Shown here: positions 9,760-18,421 of the stretch, one piece after another
Numbering within the stretch: the stretch's first letter is position 1
Layout: each line of letters starts with the position of its first letter
Assembly (NCBI RefSeq): GCF_000226975.2
Contig: NZ_CP019285.1
Span: forward strand, 1,860,001 to 1,924,000
Length of the DNA: 64,000 bases
Reading direction: 5' to 3'
Source of the DNA: Halobiforma lacisalsi AJ5
Lineage (GTDB): Archaea; Halobacteriota; Halobacteria; Halobacteriales; Natrialbaceae
The notes under the pieces: model-generated
What the model was told of the DNA's origin: nothing
The model's input: only the letters and a program-made list of their open reading frames with translations
Database searches by the model: none
Made by a program: the position numbers and the translations under genes

Positions 9760-10058
9760 CTGGTGCCGAGATCGAAATCACCTGACGTGTTACCACGGAA
9801 CACGATACGCGAGTGGCTAAAAATCGCAAGCAACCAATGGCCTAATATTCTTAATACTGAATGGTATCATATGGTCGCCGTCGGCCGAGGTTCGCCAACA
9901 CCGGCAACTATTACCCCGTAATCGGTGGCGTTCCGGGGGCGCTCTCGCTGGCGCGCGCCCGCCGGTTGACGGACGGTCACCGCTGAGGATGTTGAGTCGA
10001 GATATCTGACTATTCATCCACTAGTTTCGGATATCGATTCCGATCGTCCACCGATCCG
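9760..10058. other. intergenic region without a recognisable gene
   Basis: About 300 nt separate the leuA promoter from the stop of the Lrp-type regulator. It holds an AT-rich core (about 9830-9880) and GC-rich flanks. The 66-codon minus-strand frame inside it has atypical composition and no recognisable features. Nothing else is seen. Confidence 0.5.
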
Positions 10059-10652
10059 TCACTCGAGGGCGTCCTGATGGGATTCGTAGCGGCTGACGTA
10101 CCGATCCTCACAGGAGGGACAGCAGAACGTCTTGACCTCGCCCCCGACCGTCGCCGTCACGCCGTCGCCGGTGACCTCCTTCCCGCAGACGACGCACTCG
10201 AGGGCGAATCCGGCGGCCGAGACGCCGACCAGGCGATCGGACCGCGAGAGCAGCGTCACGTCGTAGCCGCCGAGCTCCGAAAGGTCGAGTTCGGTCTCGA
10301 GCCACGAGCGAACTCCCTCGGAGGGCAGGGTCGCGTGGACGAGCACGCGGCCGTCCATCCCCTCGTAGATCCCCTCGACGCCCTCGAGGTCGGCCGCCGC
10401 GGCGTAGACGTCGGCGACGGCCGCCGGCGCGGGCTCGAGTTCGATCAGGGCGGCCGTCTCGCCGCGGAGCTTCTCGCGGTCGACGTCGATCGTAAAGCCC
10501 TCGATGATCCCCTGTTCCTCGAGCCGGGAGATGCGGTCGGAGACCGCCGGCGGGGTCAGCCCGACGTGGTCGGCGATCTCCTTGTACGGCCGGCGGGCGT
10601 TTTCGCTGAGGAGTTCGAGGATCTCGATGTCGGTCTCGTCGAGGTCGCGCAT
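10059..10652 (-). CDS. Lrp/AsnC-type regulator with C-terminal TRASH metal-binding domain
   Basis: A 197-residue transcription factor. Residues 1-60 form an AsnC winged helix-turn-helix (MRDLDETDIEILELLSENAR ... PPAVSDRISRLEEQG), followed by an Lrp-like alpha/beta sensor region. The C-terminus is a TRASH module with CVVCGKEV and FCCPSCEDRY cysteines suited to bind Cu, Zn or another thiophilic metal. The ATG at 10650-10652 gives a canonical HTH N-terminus; the longer open frame upstream lacks conservation. An HTH-TRASH protein of Halobacterium is known to respond to copper, so a metal-responsive role is plausible. It is divergent from a ferritin-like gene that might be its target. Confidence 0.85.
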   Translation of the reverse strand: MRDLDETDIEILELLSENARRPYKEIADHVGLTPPAVSDRISRLEEQGIIEGFTIDVDREKLRGETAALIELEPAPAAVADVYAAAADLEGVEGIYEGMDGRVLVHATLPSEGVRSWLETELDLSELGGYDVTLLSRSDRLVGVSAAGFALECVVCGKEVTGDGVTATVGGEVKTFCCPSCEDRYVSRYESHQDALE

Positions 10653-10791
10653 GCGGCGACGTTCGACCGGGAGCGAAAAGAGTGTGCCGTCGCCGCCGGT
10701 CCGACGCGCGTCTCGAGGCTCGGCGCGAGGGGAGCGGGCGGCCGTCGCGCGTATGGGTACTTTACCCCCGGTCGTGGTACGTGCCCCCGCG

Positions 10792-11247
10792 ATGACGACC
10801 GACGAAATCACCGACCTGCTGACCGAAGCGTACCTCGACGAACTCGAGACCGTGATGAACTACCTCTCGAACGCCATCGTCCTCGACGGTATCCACGCCG
10901 AGGAGGTCAAGGCGAGCCTCGAAGCGGACATCCAGGAGGAACTCGACCACGCCCGGATGATCGGCGAACGGCTAAAGCAACTCGACGAGTCGCCCCCGGG
11001 GTCGGAGTCGTTCGACGCCCAGCAGTCGAACCTCCAGCCGCCCGCGGACACCACCGACGTGCAATCGGTCATCGACGGCGTGCTCGAGGCCGAGGAGGAC
11101 GCCATCGAGACCTACCGGTCGCTGGCGGCCGCTGCCGACGACGCCAACGACCCCGTGACGGAGGACGTGGCGGTGACGCTGCTGGCGGACGAGGAGGCCC
11201 ATCGGACGGAGTTCCGCGGGTTCCAGAAGGAGTTCCCGATGGACTAA
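10792..11247 (+). CDS. ferritin-like diiron-fold protein
   Basis: The 151 residues are predicted as a four-helix bundle with two glutamate-rich metal motifs: EEVKASLEADIQEELDHARM (E-x2-H type) and LLADEEAHRTEF (E-x2-H). A further E at the start (YLDELETVMNYL) completes a rubrerythrin/ferritin-like diiron site. There is no rubredoxin domain. It could store iron or remove peroxide. The gene is divergent from the metal-sensing Lrp-TRASH regulator, with a 139-nt shared promoter region. The ATG at 10792 places the first helix at the N-terminus. Confidence 0.8.
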   Translation: MTTDEITDLLTEAYLDELETVMNYLSNAIVLDGIHAEEVKASLEADIQEELDHARMIGERLKQLDESPPGSESFDAQQSNLQPPADTTDVQSVIDGVLEAEEDAIETYRSLAAAADDANDPVTEDVAVTLLADEEAHRTEFRGFQKEFPMD

Positions 11248-11315
11248 GGACCGACTGCTGACCGGGGAGTTCCTCGAGAGGAACGTTTTTCTCGTCGGGC
11301 TTCGAGGGGGGTCAC

Positions 11316-11606
11316 ATGAGCGACTTCGACCTCGATCTGCGGGCGGTCGAGGAACACATCGACGAAGAGCTCGATCTCGAGGGAAGCATCGTGCTCGGCG
11401 TCCTGGACGGGTCGACGCCGGCGGAGCAGTGGATCGAAGCCGTCTCGAACGGCAACGTGCTGGTCCTCAACGTCGAGGGAGAGGTCAACGAACTCGCCTC
11501 AGGATTCGCCCGCGACGTAAAAGAGGCCGGCGGAAACCTGGTGCACTTCCGCGGATTCCTGATCGTGACGCCGCCGGGTGTGGACGTGAACACCGACCGG
11601 CTATAG
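11316..11606 (+). CDS. conserved haloarchaeal protein (DUF5779-like)
   Basis: The 96 residues form an acidic alpha/beta protein: an N-terminal acidic helix (RAVEEHIDEELDLEGS), then hydrophobic strands (IVLGVLDG, NVLVLNVEG, LVHFRGFLIVTPPGVDV). I recall a similar haloarchaeal family of unknown function, DUF5779. It follows the ferritin-like gene by 68 nt on the same strand and could be co-transcribed. No catalytic motif is evident. Confidence 0.75.
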   Translation: MSDFDLDLRAVEEHIDEELDLEGSIVLGVLDGSTPAEQWIEAVSNGNVLVLNVEGEVNELASGFARDVKEAGGNLVHFRGFLIVTPPGVDVNTDRL

Positions 11607-11615
11607 GACGCGATC

Positions 11616-12112
11616 TCACTGCGATACCGACAACTCGCCGTAGTCGAACGCCTCGCCCATCTCCGAGAGCGTGTCGAGTTCGTCCTGTTCCTCCCGGAGC
11701 GTCTCCTCTAAGGTGTCGGCCGCGTCGTCCATGCCCAGTTATCTGCCATCGGGATCAGATTCCCGTAGGTGGCGACTTCGTAGTGTTCGGCTTTCTGGCC
11801 GGCAGCGATGTTGAACCGGTCGATCGCCTCGTCGCTCGGATCCGTGCTCATGAACTCCTCGTGGGCCTCGATCATCCCCTCGACGACCGGGTCCTCCTCC
11901 GGCTCGGCCTCCGCGTCGAGTTGCTCGAACACCTGTTCGATCCTGTCGACGTGGATCTCGGTCTCCTCGCGGTGTTCCGCAAAGCCCGATTTGACCTCCT
12001 CGTTCGAGGTGGTCTCCTCGAGTTCCTCGAGAGCCTCGATGAGGCGCTGTTCGGTGTGGGAGGCGTGTTTCAGTCCGGATACGAAGAGGTTTTCCGTGGT
12101 ATCGATCGTCAT
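11616..12112 (-). pseudogene. DUF892 (YciE/YciF-type) ferritin-like protein, frameshifted
   Basis: The frame from 12112 gives a DUF892 ferritin-like protein (NLFVSGLKHASHTEQRLIEAL ... GQKAEHYEVATYGNLIPMAD) but stops early after an aberrant tail NWAWTTRPTP. Adding one base at about 11740, restoring a Gln codon, continues the family's C-terminus (LGMDDAADTLEETLREEQDEL, then SEMGEAFDYGELSVSQ) to a TGA at 11616-11618. The loss is therefore a single base. It may be a real pseudogene or a sequencing error. Members of this family are linked to stress responses, but their exact function is unclear. Confidence 0.85.
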
Positions 12113-12208
12113 GGGTGATCGTCTGAGCGTGCGCCGTTGTGATCGATACGTCGTCGGCCTGCAGGTGAGCGGACCCGAACCGTCGCGGGGAGACCGGCGC
12201 GGCCGCCG

Positions 12209-12907
12209 CTACGGATCCGTCGCGAACGTCAACACGTGCCCGTCCGGATCCCGGAGGACGACCCGTTCGTCGTCGACCTCGTCGACTCGGCCCACCCGGT
12301 CGGCGACTGCCTCGAGCGCTGCGGTCGGTTCGCTCGTCTCGAACCCCAGGTCGACGTGGACGCCCCCGCGGGCATCGGCGAGCCCGAGGTGGGGTTCCCA
12401 CAGCTCCAGGGCCATCGGGCCGTCCATCCGGACCCGCGTGCGGTCGTCGCCCGCGTCGACGGTCTCGAACCCCAGTTGGGTGTAGAACGCCTCCGCGCGC
12501 TCGAGGTCCTCGACCTCGAGGACGACCTCGAAGAGGCCGTCGATCCCCGGCCCCGCGACGTCCCGCTGGCCGAGTTCGACGCAGTTGCCGTCCGGGTCGT
12601 ACAGGTACAGCGACTTCGCGGGGCCGAACTGGGCCTCCTCGAGGTCGTAGCCCTGTTCCTCGAGGCGGTCCCACCAGTCGTCGTACTCGTCGGCGGGGAT
12701 CGAGAGCGCGAAGTGGGTGTGGAGGCCACCGCGGGGGACGCCGCTCGGCCGGCGGAGCACGAGGTCGGTGTCGCCGGCGGCGAGGGCGAGTTCGGACGGC
12801 TCATCGCGGTCCGCGCGAACCGACATCTCGAGCGTCTCCGCGTAGAACGCCCGTGCGGGCTCGAGGTACTTGGCCTCGAGCGCGAGCCAGGCCAACCGAG
12901 TGAGCAT
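12209..12907 (-). CDS. tandem VOC (glyoxalase/dioxygenase-fold) protein
   Basis: The 232-residue protein contains two vicinal-oxygen-chelate modules. The first is at about residues 1-115 (LAWLALEAKYLEPARAFYAE ... LYLYDPDGNCVELGQ), the second at about 120-230 (FEVVLEVEDLERAEAFYTQLG ... VVLRDPDGHVLTFATDP). The fused pair could form one metal site, as in extradiol dioxygenases or bidomain glyoxalases. The metal-ligand pattern includes HTHFAL and the C-terminal Glu of each module. Substrate cannot be told. The start at 12905-12907 (MLTRLAWLALE) begins the first beta strand. Confidence 0.88.
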   Translation of the reverse strand: MLTRLAWLALEAKYLEPARAFYAETLEMSVRADRDEPSELALAAGDTDLVLRRPSGVPRGGLHTHFALSIPADEYDDWWDRLEEQGYDLEEAQFGPAKSLYLYDPDGNCVELGQRDVAGPGIDGLFEVVLEVEDLERAEAFYTQLGFETVDAGDDRTRVRMDGPMALELWEPHLGLADARGGVHVDLGFETSEPTAALEAVADRVGRVDEVDDERVVLRDPDGHVLTFATDP

Positions 12908-13040
12908 GTGTCCACCTACTTGAGGACCGGTGAAAGAACCGTCGCCGACGCCCGGAGCGCATCCGGACCGCGGTCGGACCGTCCCGTTCGCCGCTTCTCC
13001 CCCGTTTATGGTGTCGACGGCCCTAGAGAAACGCACGATA

Positions 13041-13730
13041 ATGAGTTTCCGCATCGACGAACGCGCCACGGACTTCCGCGAGATCGACCGCTTCGACCAC
13101 GGTGTCGGCTGGATCGCCCACCCCGAGGAACGCATGCAACGCGCCAGCCACGCCCTCGAGGTCGACGGCGAGGTCTGGCTGATCGATCCCCTCGACGCCG
13201 ACGGTCTCGACGACCTGCTCGCGGAGTTCGGCGAGGTCGCCGGCGTCGTCGTCCTGCTGGATCGCCACAAGCGCGACGCCGCGGCGATCGCGGACCGCCA
13301 CGACGTCCCGGTCTACCTCCCGGAGTTCTTCGAAGGAGTCGCCGAGGAACTCCCGTCCGAGACGCCAATTGCCCGCTTCGGCGACGAACTCGCTGACACC
13401 GGTATCGAGGCGCTCACGGTGGTCAACAACCGGTTCTGGCAAGAGGCCGCACTCTACGACCGCGAGGCGGGTACGCTCGTGGTTCCCGAGTCCGTCGGGA
13501 CTGCCGACTACTTCCGGGTCCGGGGCGAACGGCTCGGCGTCCACCCGATGCGGCGGGCGGTGCCGCCCCGCGAGACCCTCGGCGGACTCCGCCCGGACCG
13601 GGTCCTCGTCGCCCACGGCCCGGGCGTGCTCTCCGGAGCGACCGGCACCCTCGCCGACGCGCTCGAGGGGGCGCGTCGCCGGGCGCCGCTGCTGTACGCG
13701 AAGACGGCGCGGTCGTTGCTCCCGTTCTAG
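13041..13730 (+). CDS. degenerate metallo-beta-lactamase-fold protein
   Basis: The 229-residue protein resembles the MBL fold: WLIDPLDADGLDDLL matches the strand before the metal site, and LLDRHKRDAAAIADRHDVPVYLP aligns with the usual HxHxDH-G segment while retaining only part of the ligands. The segment VLVAHGPGV resembles the later GHG motif. Metal binding may be lost or altered. The ATG at 13041 removes an unconserved upstream extension. Close relatives seem common in haloarchaea, but I know no assigned function. Confidence 0.7.
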   Translation: MSFRIDERATDFREIDRFDHGVGWIAHPEERMQRASHALEVDGEVWLIDPLDADGLDDLLAEFGEVAGVVVLLDRHKRDAAAIADRHDVPVYLPEFFEGVAEELPSETPIARFGDELADTGIEALTVVNNRFWQEAALYDREAGTLVVPESVGTADYFRVRGERLGVHPMRRAVPPRETLGGLRPDRVLVAHGPGVLSGATGTLADALEGARRRAPLLYAKTARSLLPF

Positions 13731-13818
13731 GGGATAGCGAATGGCGAATAGTGGATAACGGATAACGGGTGCATTCGCGGGGAATACATCTAACTACTCG
13801 CCCGACATAGGGGCGGGC

Positions 13819-14247
13819 GTGGTCTACATCACGCGGGCGCTCGTCGACGTCCTCCTCGATCTGGCCAGCGATGCCGATCCCGACCGCGTGACGACCGGGA
13901 CGTCGGTCACTCCCGCCCGCGAACTCCAGGGGCCGGAAGCCGACGCCGTCGCCCCGGAGACGCCCGTGTTCACGGACTTCTTCCTCCCCGATCCGGGCAA
14001 CGCCGTCAACGCCGTCTTCGGCGTCGACCTCTCGACGCCCGCCCGCCAGGCGCAGGGACAGTTCGTCTCGCACCCGCTGCGGGAACTCGAGGTAACCCGA
14101 CGCGACGACCTCGCGGAAGTGATCTTCGTGGCCGTCCCGCCCTGGACCGACGCCGAGGACTCGTTCGCGGCGTTCGACCGGGCGGGGAACCGACAGCCCC
14201 TCGAGATCATCGACGCGCAGCCACCGGAGCAGTCGTTTCCGGCCTGA
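13819..14247 (+). CDS. conserved haloarchaeal hypothetical protein, GTG start
   Basis: The 142-residue protein has an acidic, mixed alpha/beta composition and starts at GTG 13819 (VYITRALVDVLLDLASDADP), which follows an AT-rich promoter-like stretch. Recognisable blocks are PVFTDFFLPDPGNAVNAVFGVDLSTP and DDLAEVIFVAVPPWT. It has some resemblance in layout to JAB/MPN-like haloarchaeal proteins, but the JAMM metal motif is absent, so no function is assigned. Short GGATAAC direct repeats lie just upstream (about 13753-13767). Confidence 0.7.
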   Translation: MVYITRALVDVLLDLASDADPDRVTTGTSVTPARELQGPEADAVAPETPVFTDFFLPDPGNAVNAVFGVDLSTPARQAQGQFVSHPLRELEVTRRDDLAEVIFVAVPPWTDAEDSFAAFDRAGNRQPLEIIDAQPPEQSFPA

Positions 14248-14288
14248 GCCGTCGGCGATGCGTTCCTGACAGGGGTTCGAGAGGGGGG

Positions 14289-16409
14289 TCAGTCGTCGGC
14301 TGACGGCTCGAGCGTCACCGCGATTTCCGCGGCCGCAGCCTTGTACTCAGGAATCTTCGCTCGCTCGTCGAGCACGTCGTTCGTGAGCCGATTGGCCGAA
14401 GCGGCTGCGAAGTGTGGCGTCGTCCAGACGACGCCCTCCTTGATGTCCTCGGTGACCCGCGCCTCGACCGTGATCTCGCCCCGCCGGGACTCGAGGACGA
14501 CCTCGTCGCCGTCCTCGATCCCGTACCGCTCCGCGTCCGCGGGGTGGACGTCGACGAAGTTCTCGGGGGTCTGGCGGTTCAGCGTCGGCGAGCGGGTGCT
14601 CATCGTTCCGGTGTTGTAGTGTTCCTCGAGGCGTGCGGTCGTGAGGATCAGCGGGTACTCGTCGTCCGGCGTTTCGGCCGGTGGCTGGTGGCTGACCCCT
14701 TCGATCCGCCCGCGTCCGCTCTCGGTGTCGAACTCCTCCTCGTAGAGGTAGGGGTCGCCCTCGTCACCGGGCTGGTAACAGGGCCAGTGCAGCCCCTCCT
14801 CGCCCAGCCGATCGTAGCTCATCCCGTGGTAGATGGGACACACCCGGCGGAGTTCCTCGAAGACCTCCTCGGGGCCGTCGAACTCGAACTCGTCGGCGTC
14901 GAAGAGTCGAGACCCGACCGCCGAGAGGATCTCGAGGTCGTGTTTCGTGTTCTCGTGGACTTTCCCGACGCCGCGCATCCGCTGGACGCGCCGGTCGGTG
15001 TTCGTGACGGTCCCGCCGCGTTCGGCCCACGTCGTCGCCGGCAGGAGCACGTCGGCGTACTGGGCGGTCTCGGTCGGGAAAATGTCCTGGACGACGACGA
15101 ACTCGAGGTCCTGGATGCGTTCGGCGACCCGGTTGGCGTCGGGCTCGCTCATTACGGGGTTCTCACCCATGACGTACAGGCCCTTGACCGACTCGCCGAA
15201 CTCGTGGGAGATCTCGACGTTCGTGAGGCCCGGCTCGGCCGGGATCTCGAACCCCCACTCGTCCTCGACCGCCTCGCGGGCCGCGTCGTCGTCGACGAGC
15301 TGGTAGCCCGGCAGGACGTTCGGCATCGCGCCGACGTCGCAGGTCCCCTGGACGTTGTTCTGCCCGCGCAGCGGGTTGACGCCGGTTCCGGGCCGGCCAA
15401 CGTTGCCCGTGATCAGCGCCAGGTTGATCTCGTTTTGCACGTTGTCGACGCCGCAGGCGTGCTGGCTCATCCCCATCCCCGTGAAGATGGCCGCGTTATC
15501 CACCGTTGCGTACTTCTCGGCGGCCAGTTCGATCTCCTCGAGCGGGACGCCACACTCCTCGGCCGCTGCCTCCTCGTCGAAGTCCGCGAGCGTCTCTTTC
15601 AGGTGGTCGAACCCCTCGGTGCGCTCGGCGACGAACTCCTCGTCGATCCAGCCGTCCTCGGGCTGGTCCTCGTGGTGCTCGAGGATCGTCTTGAGAACGA
15701 TGTTCAGCAGCGGGATGTCGGTGCCGGGGTTCAGCTGGAGGTGCTGGTGGCGGTCGGTCTCGTCGATCTTGAACGACCGCGTCGTCTTGTTCGCGTGGGG
15801 ATCGACCTGGATGACGGTCGCGCCGTCGAGGACGGCCTGTCGGAAGTACTGGCTGTTCGCGATCGGGTGTTGTTCGCCCGGGTTCGCCCCCTGGATCCAG
15901 AACAGGTCACACTCCTCGCGGAGGTCCCGCATGCTGTTGGTCATCGCCCCCGCGCCGAGGCTCGTCCGCAGCGCCCAGACGGTCGAAGCGTGACACATCC
16001 GCGTACAGTTGTCGACGTTGTTCGTCCCGTACCGGCGTGCGAGCTTCTGGAGGAGGTAGTTCTCCTCGTTCATCGTCTTCGAGGAGCCGAAAAAGCCCAC
16101 GGCGTCGGGGCCGTACTCCTCGCGGATGCGCTCGAGTTCGTCGACGACGTACGCGTAGGCCTCCTCCCAGGTGGCCTCGCGGAACTCGCCGTCCTCCTTG
16201 ATCTGCGGGTCGGTGAGCCGATCTTCGTGGTCGACGACCTCCGTCGCCGCGCCGCCCTTGATGCAGACGCGGCCCTCGTTGACGGGCGCGTCGCCCCACG
16301 GCATGAACTGCACGTCCGCCGGCTCCTCAGCCCCCGAAAGCTGGATGCCACAGCCGACGCCACAGTACGGACAGATCGTCTTGACCGGGTCTGATTGATC
16401 GCTTGACAT
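14289..16409 (-). CDS. fdhA: formate dehydrogenase-like molybdopterin oxidoreductase, catalytic subunit
   Basis: The 706-residue protein has an N-terminal [4Fe-4S] motif (C13, C16, C20, C49), followed by bis-MGD domains. Position 139 is Cys, followed by His140 in CTRMCHAST, matching the Sec/Cys-His pair of formate dehydrogenase active sites. The late segment LTTARLEEHYNTGTMSTRSPTLN and ADAERYGIEDGDEVVLESRRG is the MGD-binding cap. No FdhB, NuoE/F-like partner or FdhD lies nearby, so the electron acceptor is unknown. Assimilatory nitrate reductases are related, but the Cys-His pair and TGTMSTRSP favour the FDH group. Confidence 0.85.
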   Translation of the reverse strand: MSSDQSDPVKTICPYCGVGCGIQLSGAEEPADVQFMPWGDAPVNEGRVCIKGGAATEVVDHEDRLTDPQIKEDGEFREATWEEAYAYVVDELERIREEYGPDAVGFFGSSKTMNEENYLLQKLARRYGTNNVDNCTRMCHASTVWALRTSLGAGAMTNSMRDLREECDLFWIQGANPGEQHPIANSQYFRQAVLDGATVIQVDPHANKTTRSFKIDETDRHQHLQLNPGTDIPLLNIVLKTILEHHEDQPEDGWIDEEFVAERTEGFDHLKETLADFDEEAAAEECGVPLEEIELAAEKYATVDNAAIFTGMGMSQHACGVDNVQNEINLALITGNVGRPGTGVNPLRGQNNVQGTCDVGAMPNVLPGYQLVDDDAAREAVEDEWGFEIPAEPGLTNVEISHEFGESVKGLYVMGENPVMSEPDANRVAERIQDLEFVVVQDIFPTETAQYADVLLPATTWAERGGTVTNTDRRVQRMRGVGKVHENTKHDLEILSAVGSRLFDADEFEFDGPEEVFEELRRVCPIYHGMSYDRLGEEGLHWPCYQPGDEGDPYLYEEEFDTESGRGRIEGVSHQPPAETPDDEYPLILTTARLEEHYNTGTMSTRSPTLNRQTPENFVDVHPADAERYGIEDGDEVVLESRRGEITVEARVTEDIKEGVVWTTPHFAAASANRLTNDVLDERAKIPEYKAAAAEIAVTLEPSADD

Positions 16410-16600
16410 AGTGTGATCTCCTCGGTCGCCGCGCGTCGCGGGCGATCGACACGTTGTCTATCACCGTCCACCGGAATGAGTCTTGCTGACACACGACTTC
16501 GATCCCGTCCGGTCGCCGGCGGCCGCTCCCTCGAGCGCATCGCCGAACCTCAGGTGACACGGGGAAACGTATACCACGATAGTGGACTAACGGCCGATCG

Positions 16601-17203
16601 ATGGCGCTTACCCGGTCCGCCCTCGAGGCTGCCGTCGCCGACTACCGCGAGGAGGAACCCTTCTATCCGGTCGAGCGCGAGGGGATCGAGACACTCCCCA
16701 GCGCGTTCCGGTCCGGCGAGTTCGGACGGCGAGACGCCACGTGGGTCGTTCGCTGGTACTACCGGCGGTTGCTCGGCGCGATCCCGAACGCCGAGCGGCG
16801 CCGGCACGAGGACGCTTTCGAACGGAATCCGTTCGACGACGTTCACGACGCGATCGTGGCCGCCGCGACCGCGATCGATCGGGGCGATCGCTCACCCCCC
16901 GTCGCAGAACCGGTCGAACGACTGACCGCGCTCGAGGGCGTCGACGTTCCGGTCGCCTCCGCGTTCCTGTTTTTCGGGGCGCCGGAGTGCTGCATCGTCG
17001 TCGGCGACCGCGAGTGGGAAACGTTGCGGACCCACGGCCACCTCGAGCGTCCCTATCCGGAGTCGCCGTCGCTCGCGGACTACCGGACGTATCTCGACCG
17101 CTGTCGGTCGCTGGCTGACCGGTTCGATTGTGATATGTGGTGGTTGTACCGGGGACTCTGGCGACTCTCGACGGACGAAGACGCCGATACGGAACGCAAC
17201 TGA
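16601..17203 (+). CDS. conserved haloarchaeal protein, possible HhH-type DNA-binding fold
   Basis: The 200 residues are mostly helical with many aromatic and charged residues. The segment LTALEGVDVPVASAFLFFGAPECCIVVGDREWETLR resembles the helix-hairpin-helix and following strand of DNA-glycosylase-like proteins (LxGVGxxxAS). The catalytic Asp of that superfamily is not clearly placed. It begins 191 nt after the divergent fdhA start. The family link is tentative and I do not assign an activity. Confidence 0.65.
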   Translation: MALTRSALEAAVADYREEEPFYPVEREGIETLPSAFRSGEFGRRDATWVVRWYYRRLLGAIPNAERRRHEDAFERNPFDDVHDAIVAAATAIDRGDRSPPVAEPVERLTALEGVDVPVASAFLFFGAPECCIVVGDREWETLRTHGHLERPYPESPSLADYRTYLDRCRSLADRFDCDMWWLYRGLWRLSTDEDADTERN

Positions 17204-17261
17204 AACTACCGACTTCGCGTCGATTCCGGGACGAAGAAGTTCGTCAGGAGGCGACGACGGG

Positions 17262-17453
17262 TCACCGCGGTTCCCGTTCCGGCTCCGGTGCCGGGGCCGG
17301 GGCCGGGGCCGGTACCGGAACCGGAACCGGCGTCGGTACCGCGGTCGGGAACCCGTCGTCGATGATTCGGTCGATGATGCCGCCACGATGCCGGTCTTCG
17401 CTGTCCTTCTCGTCGTCACCCGACGGAGACGGGAAGTCCGGGATGTGTGGCAC
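17262..17453 (-). CDS. small proline-repeat protein, hypothetical
   Basis: The frame encodes 63 residues: an acidic N-terminal half (MPHIPDFPSPSGDDEKDSED) and then a Pro-Val/Pro-Ala/Pro-Glu repeat tail made by hexameric GC-rich DNA repeats (about 17275-17335). There is no signal peptide. The codon choices fit the host, and the N-terminal half does not look like random sequence. The repeat tail alone would be weak evidence. It may be a real small protein or noise from the repeat. Confidence 0.4.
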   Translation of the reverse strand: MPHIPDFPSPSGDDEKDSEDRHRGGIIDRIIDDGFPTAVPTPVPVPVPAPAPAPAPEPEREPR

Positions 17454-17644
17454 GTGCCTTCGACCTCCAGTCGAAAATACGCCCTCGAGGAGAATAAAAT
17501 CCGGGTTGGACCCTGAGTGCGGTCACCACCGTCGGCCGTTCTTGGGGCTACGCCGCCGAACAGCGACGGGAAGCCGCGGGGAGTCACGCCGGCCCCTCCG
17601 CAGGAGCGGGAGACTTGCCGCCCGGAACGTATTACCGATACGGC

Positions 17645-17854
17645 TCACTCGAGATAGCCCAACCCCCGGAGCTGTTCCGCGATCTCCTCGAACTCCGCTT
17701 CCGTAAGTTCACCCTCCTTCTGGTGCTGGATGACGATACTTCGCAGCAGAAACCGGACGAGGTCGCTCGTGCTCTGGAAGCTGGTCCCCTCGATCGTGTC
17801 CTCGACGCGGTCGGCGAGTTCCTTCGGGATCGAAACCGTGGTGTACTCGGTCAT
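17645..17854 (-). CDS. ribbon-helix-helix (CopG-type) DNA-binding protein
   Basis: The 69 residues begin with the RHH beta strand (TEYTTVSIPKELADRVEDTI), followed by two helices (STSDLVRFLLRSIVIQHQKE) and an acidic tail ending in LRGLGYLE. This fold dimerises and inserts the strand into the major groove. No toxin gene adjoins it, so it is more likely a stand-alone regulator than an antitoxin. The internal ATG at 17852-17854 is preferred to the GTG at 17900-17902, as the extra 16 residues are not RHH-like. Confidence 0.8.
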   Translation of the reverse strand: MTEYTTVSIPKELADRVEDTIEGTSFQSTSDLVRFLLRSIVIQHQKEGELTEAEFEEIAEQLRGLGYLE

Positions 17855-17951
17855 AGTGGATGGTCCGTCCCAGCCCTCAAAGACGTGTCGGCGACGACGC
17901 ACGAACTGAAACCGGTGACAGTCGCGCGACCGTTCGGCCGGCTTCGTAGCG

Positions 17952-17960
17952 GTTTTTATA
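17952..17960 (+). promoter_or_regulatory. TATA box of the DUF5789-like gene
   Basis: The sequence GTTTTTATA centred near 17956 lies about 26 nt before the second ATG (17982). That spacing predicts a leaderless transcript starting at or next to 17982, rather than at the ATG at 17973. Confidence 0.55.
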
Positions 17961-17981
17961 GCGGCCTGTCAAATGGTGTCT

Positions 17982-18311
17982 ATGGGAGTCCGGCCACCAT
18001 CGAACGGAGACGACGACGAACCCGAGAGCGTCGAGTTCGGCATCGCCGCAGTCGACGCCCGGCTCAAGGACGCTGATCTCTCTTTTCCAGCCACCAGGGA
18101 CGACGTCGCCGCCGAACTCGGCACCGCGCGCATCCCCTACGATGTCCACGGCAACGACGTCTCGCTGGGCGAAATGCTTTCGGAAGTCGACTCCGAAGAG
18201 TTCCGCTCGCGCCAGCAATTGCTGAACGAACTCCACGAGCCGTTCGAGGAATACCGTCGGCAACACTCCGGCGGCGTCTTTCAGCAGATGCGCTCGATGC
18301 TTCCGTTCTGA
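17982..18311 (+). CDS. conserved haloarchaeal DUF5789-like protein
   Basis: The 109 residues form an acidic protein with FGIAAVDARLKDADLSFPATRDDVAAEL, the block IPYDVHGNDVSLGEML, and a helical C-terminus ending in the family-like SMLPF. I recall this pattern from haloarchaeal DUF5789 proteins of unknown function. The start at 17982 is preferred because it fits the TATA spacing; the ATG at 17973 would add three residues. Confidence 0.72.
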   Translation: MGVRPPSNGDDDEPESVEFGIAAVDARLKDADLSFPATRDDVAAELGTARIPYDVHGNDVSLGEMLSEVDSEEFRSRQQLLNELHEPFEEYRRQHSGGVFQQMRSMLPF

Positions 18312-18421
18312 TACTACCGGACAGAAGTCAACTCGAAGTCGGTCGCGAATTCGCGGCCGTCCGGCCTGGAACGGCCGCACGTATGCGACCGGCGTTACAT
18401 AGTTCTGCCCGGCAGTATGAA

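Noticed and set aside
9817..10017. A 66-codon minus-strand frame between leuA and the Lrp-type regulator
   Set aside because: It has biased residues, no family features and no convincing start signal.
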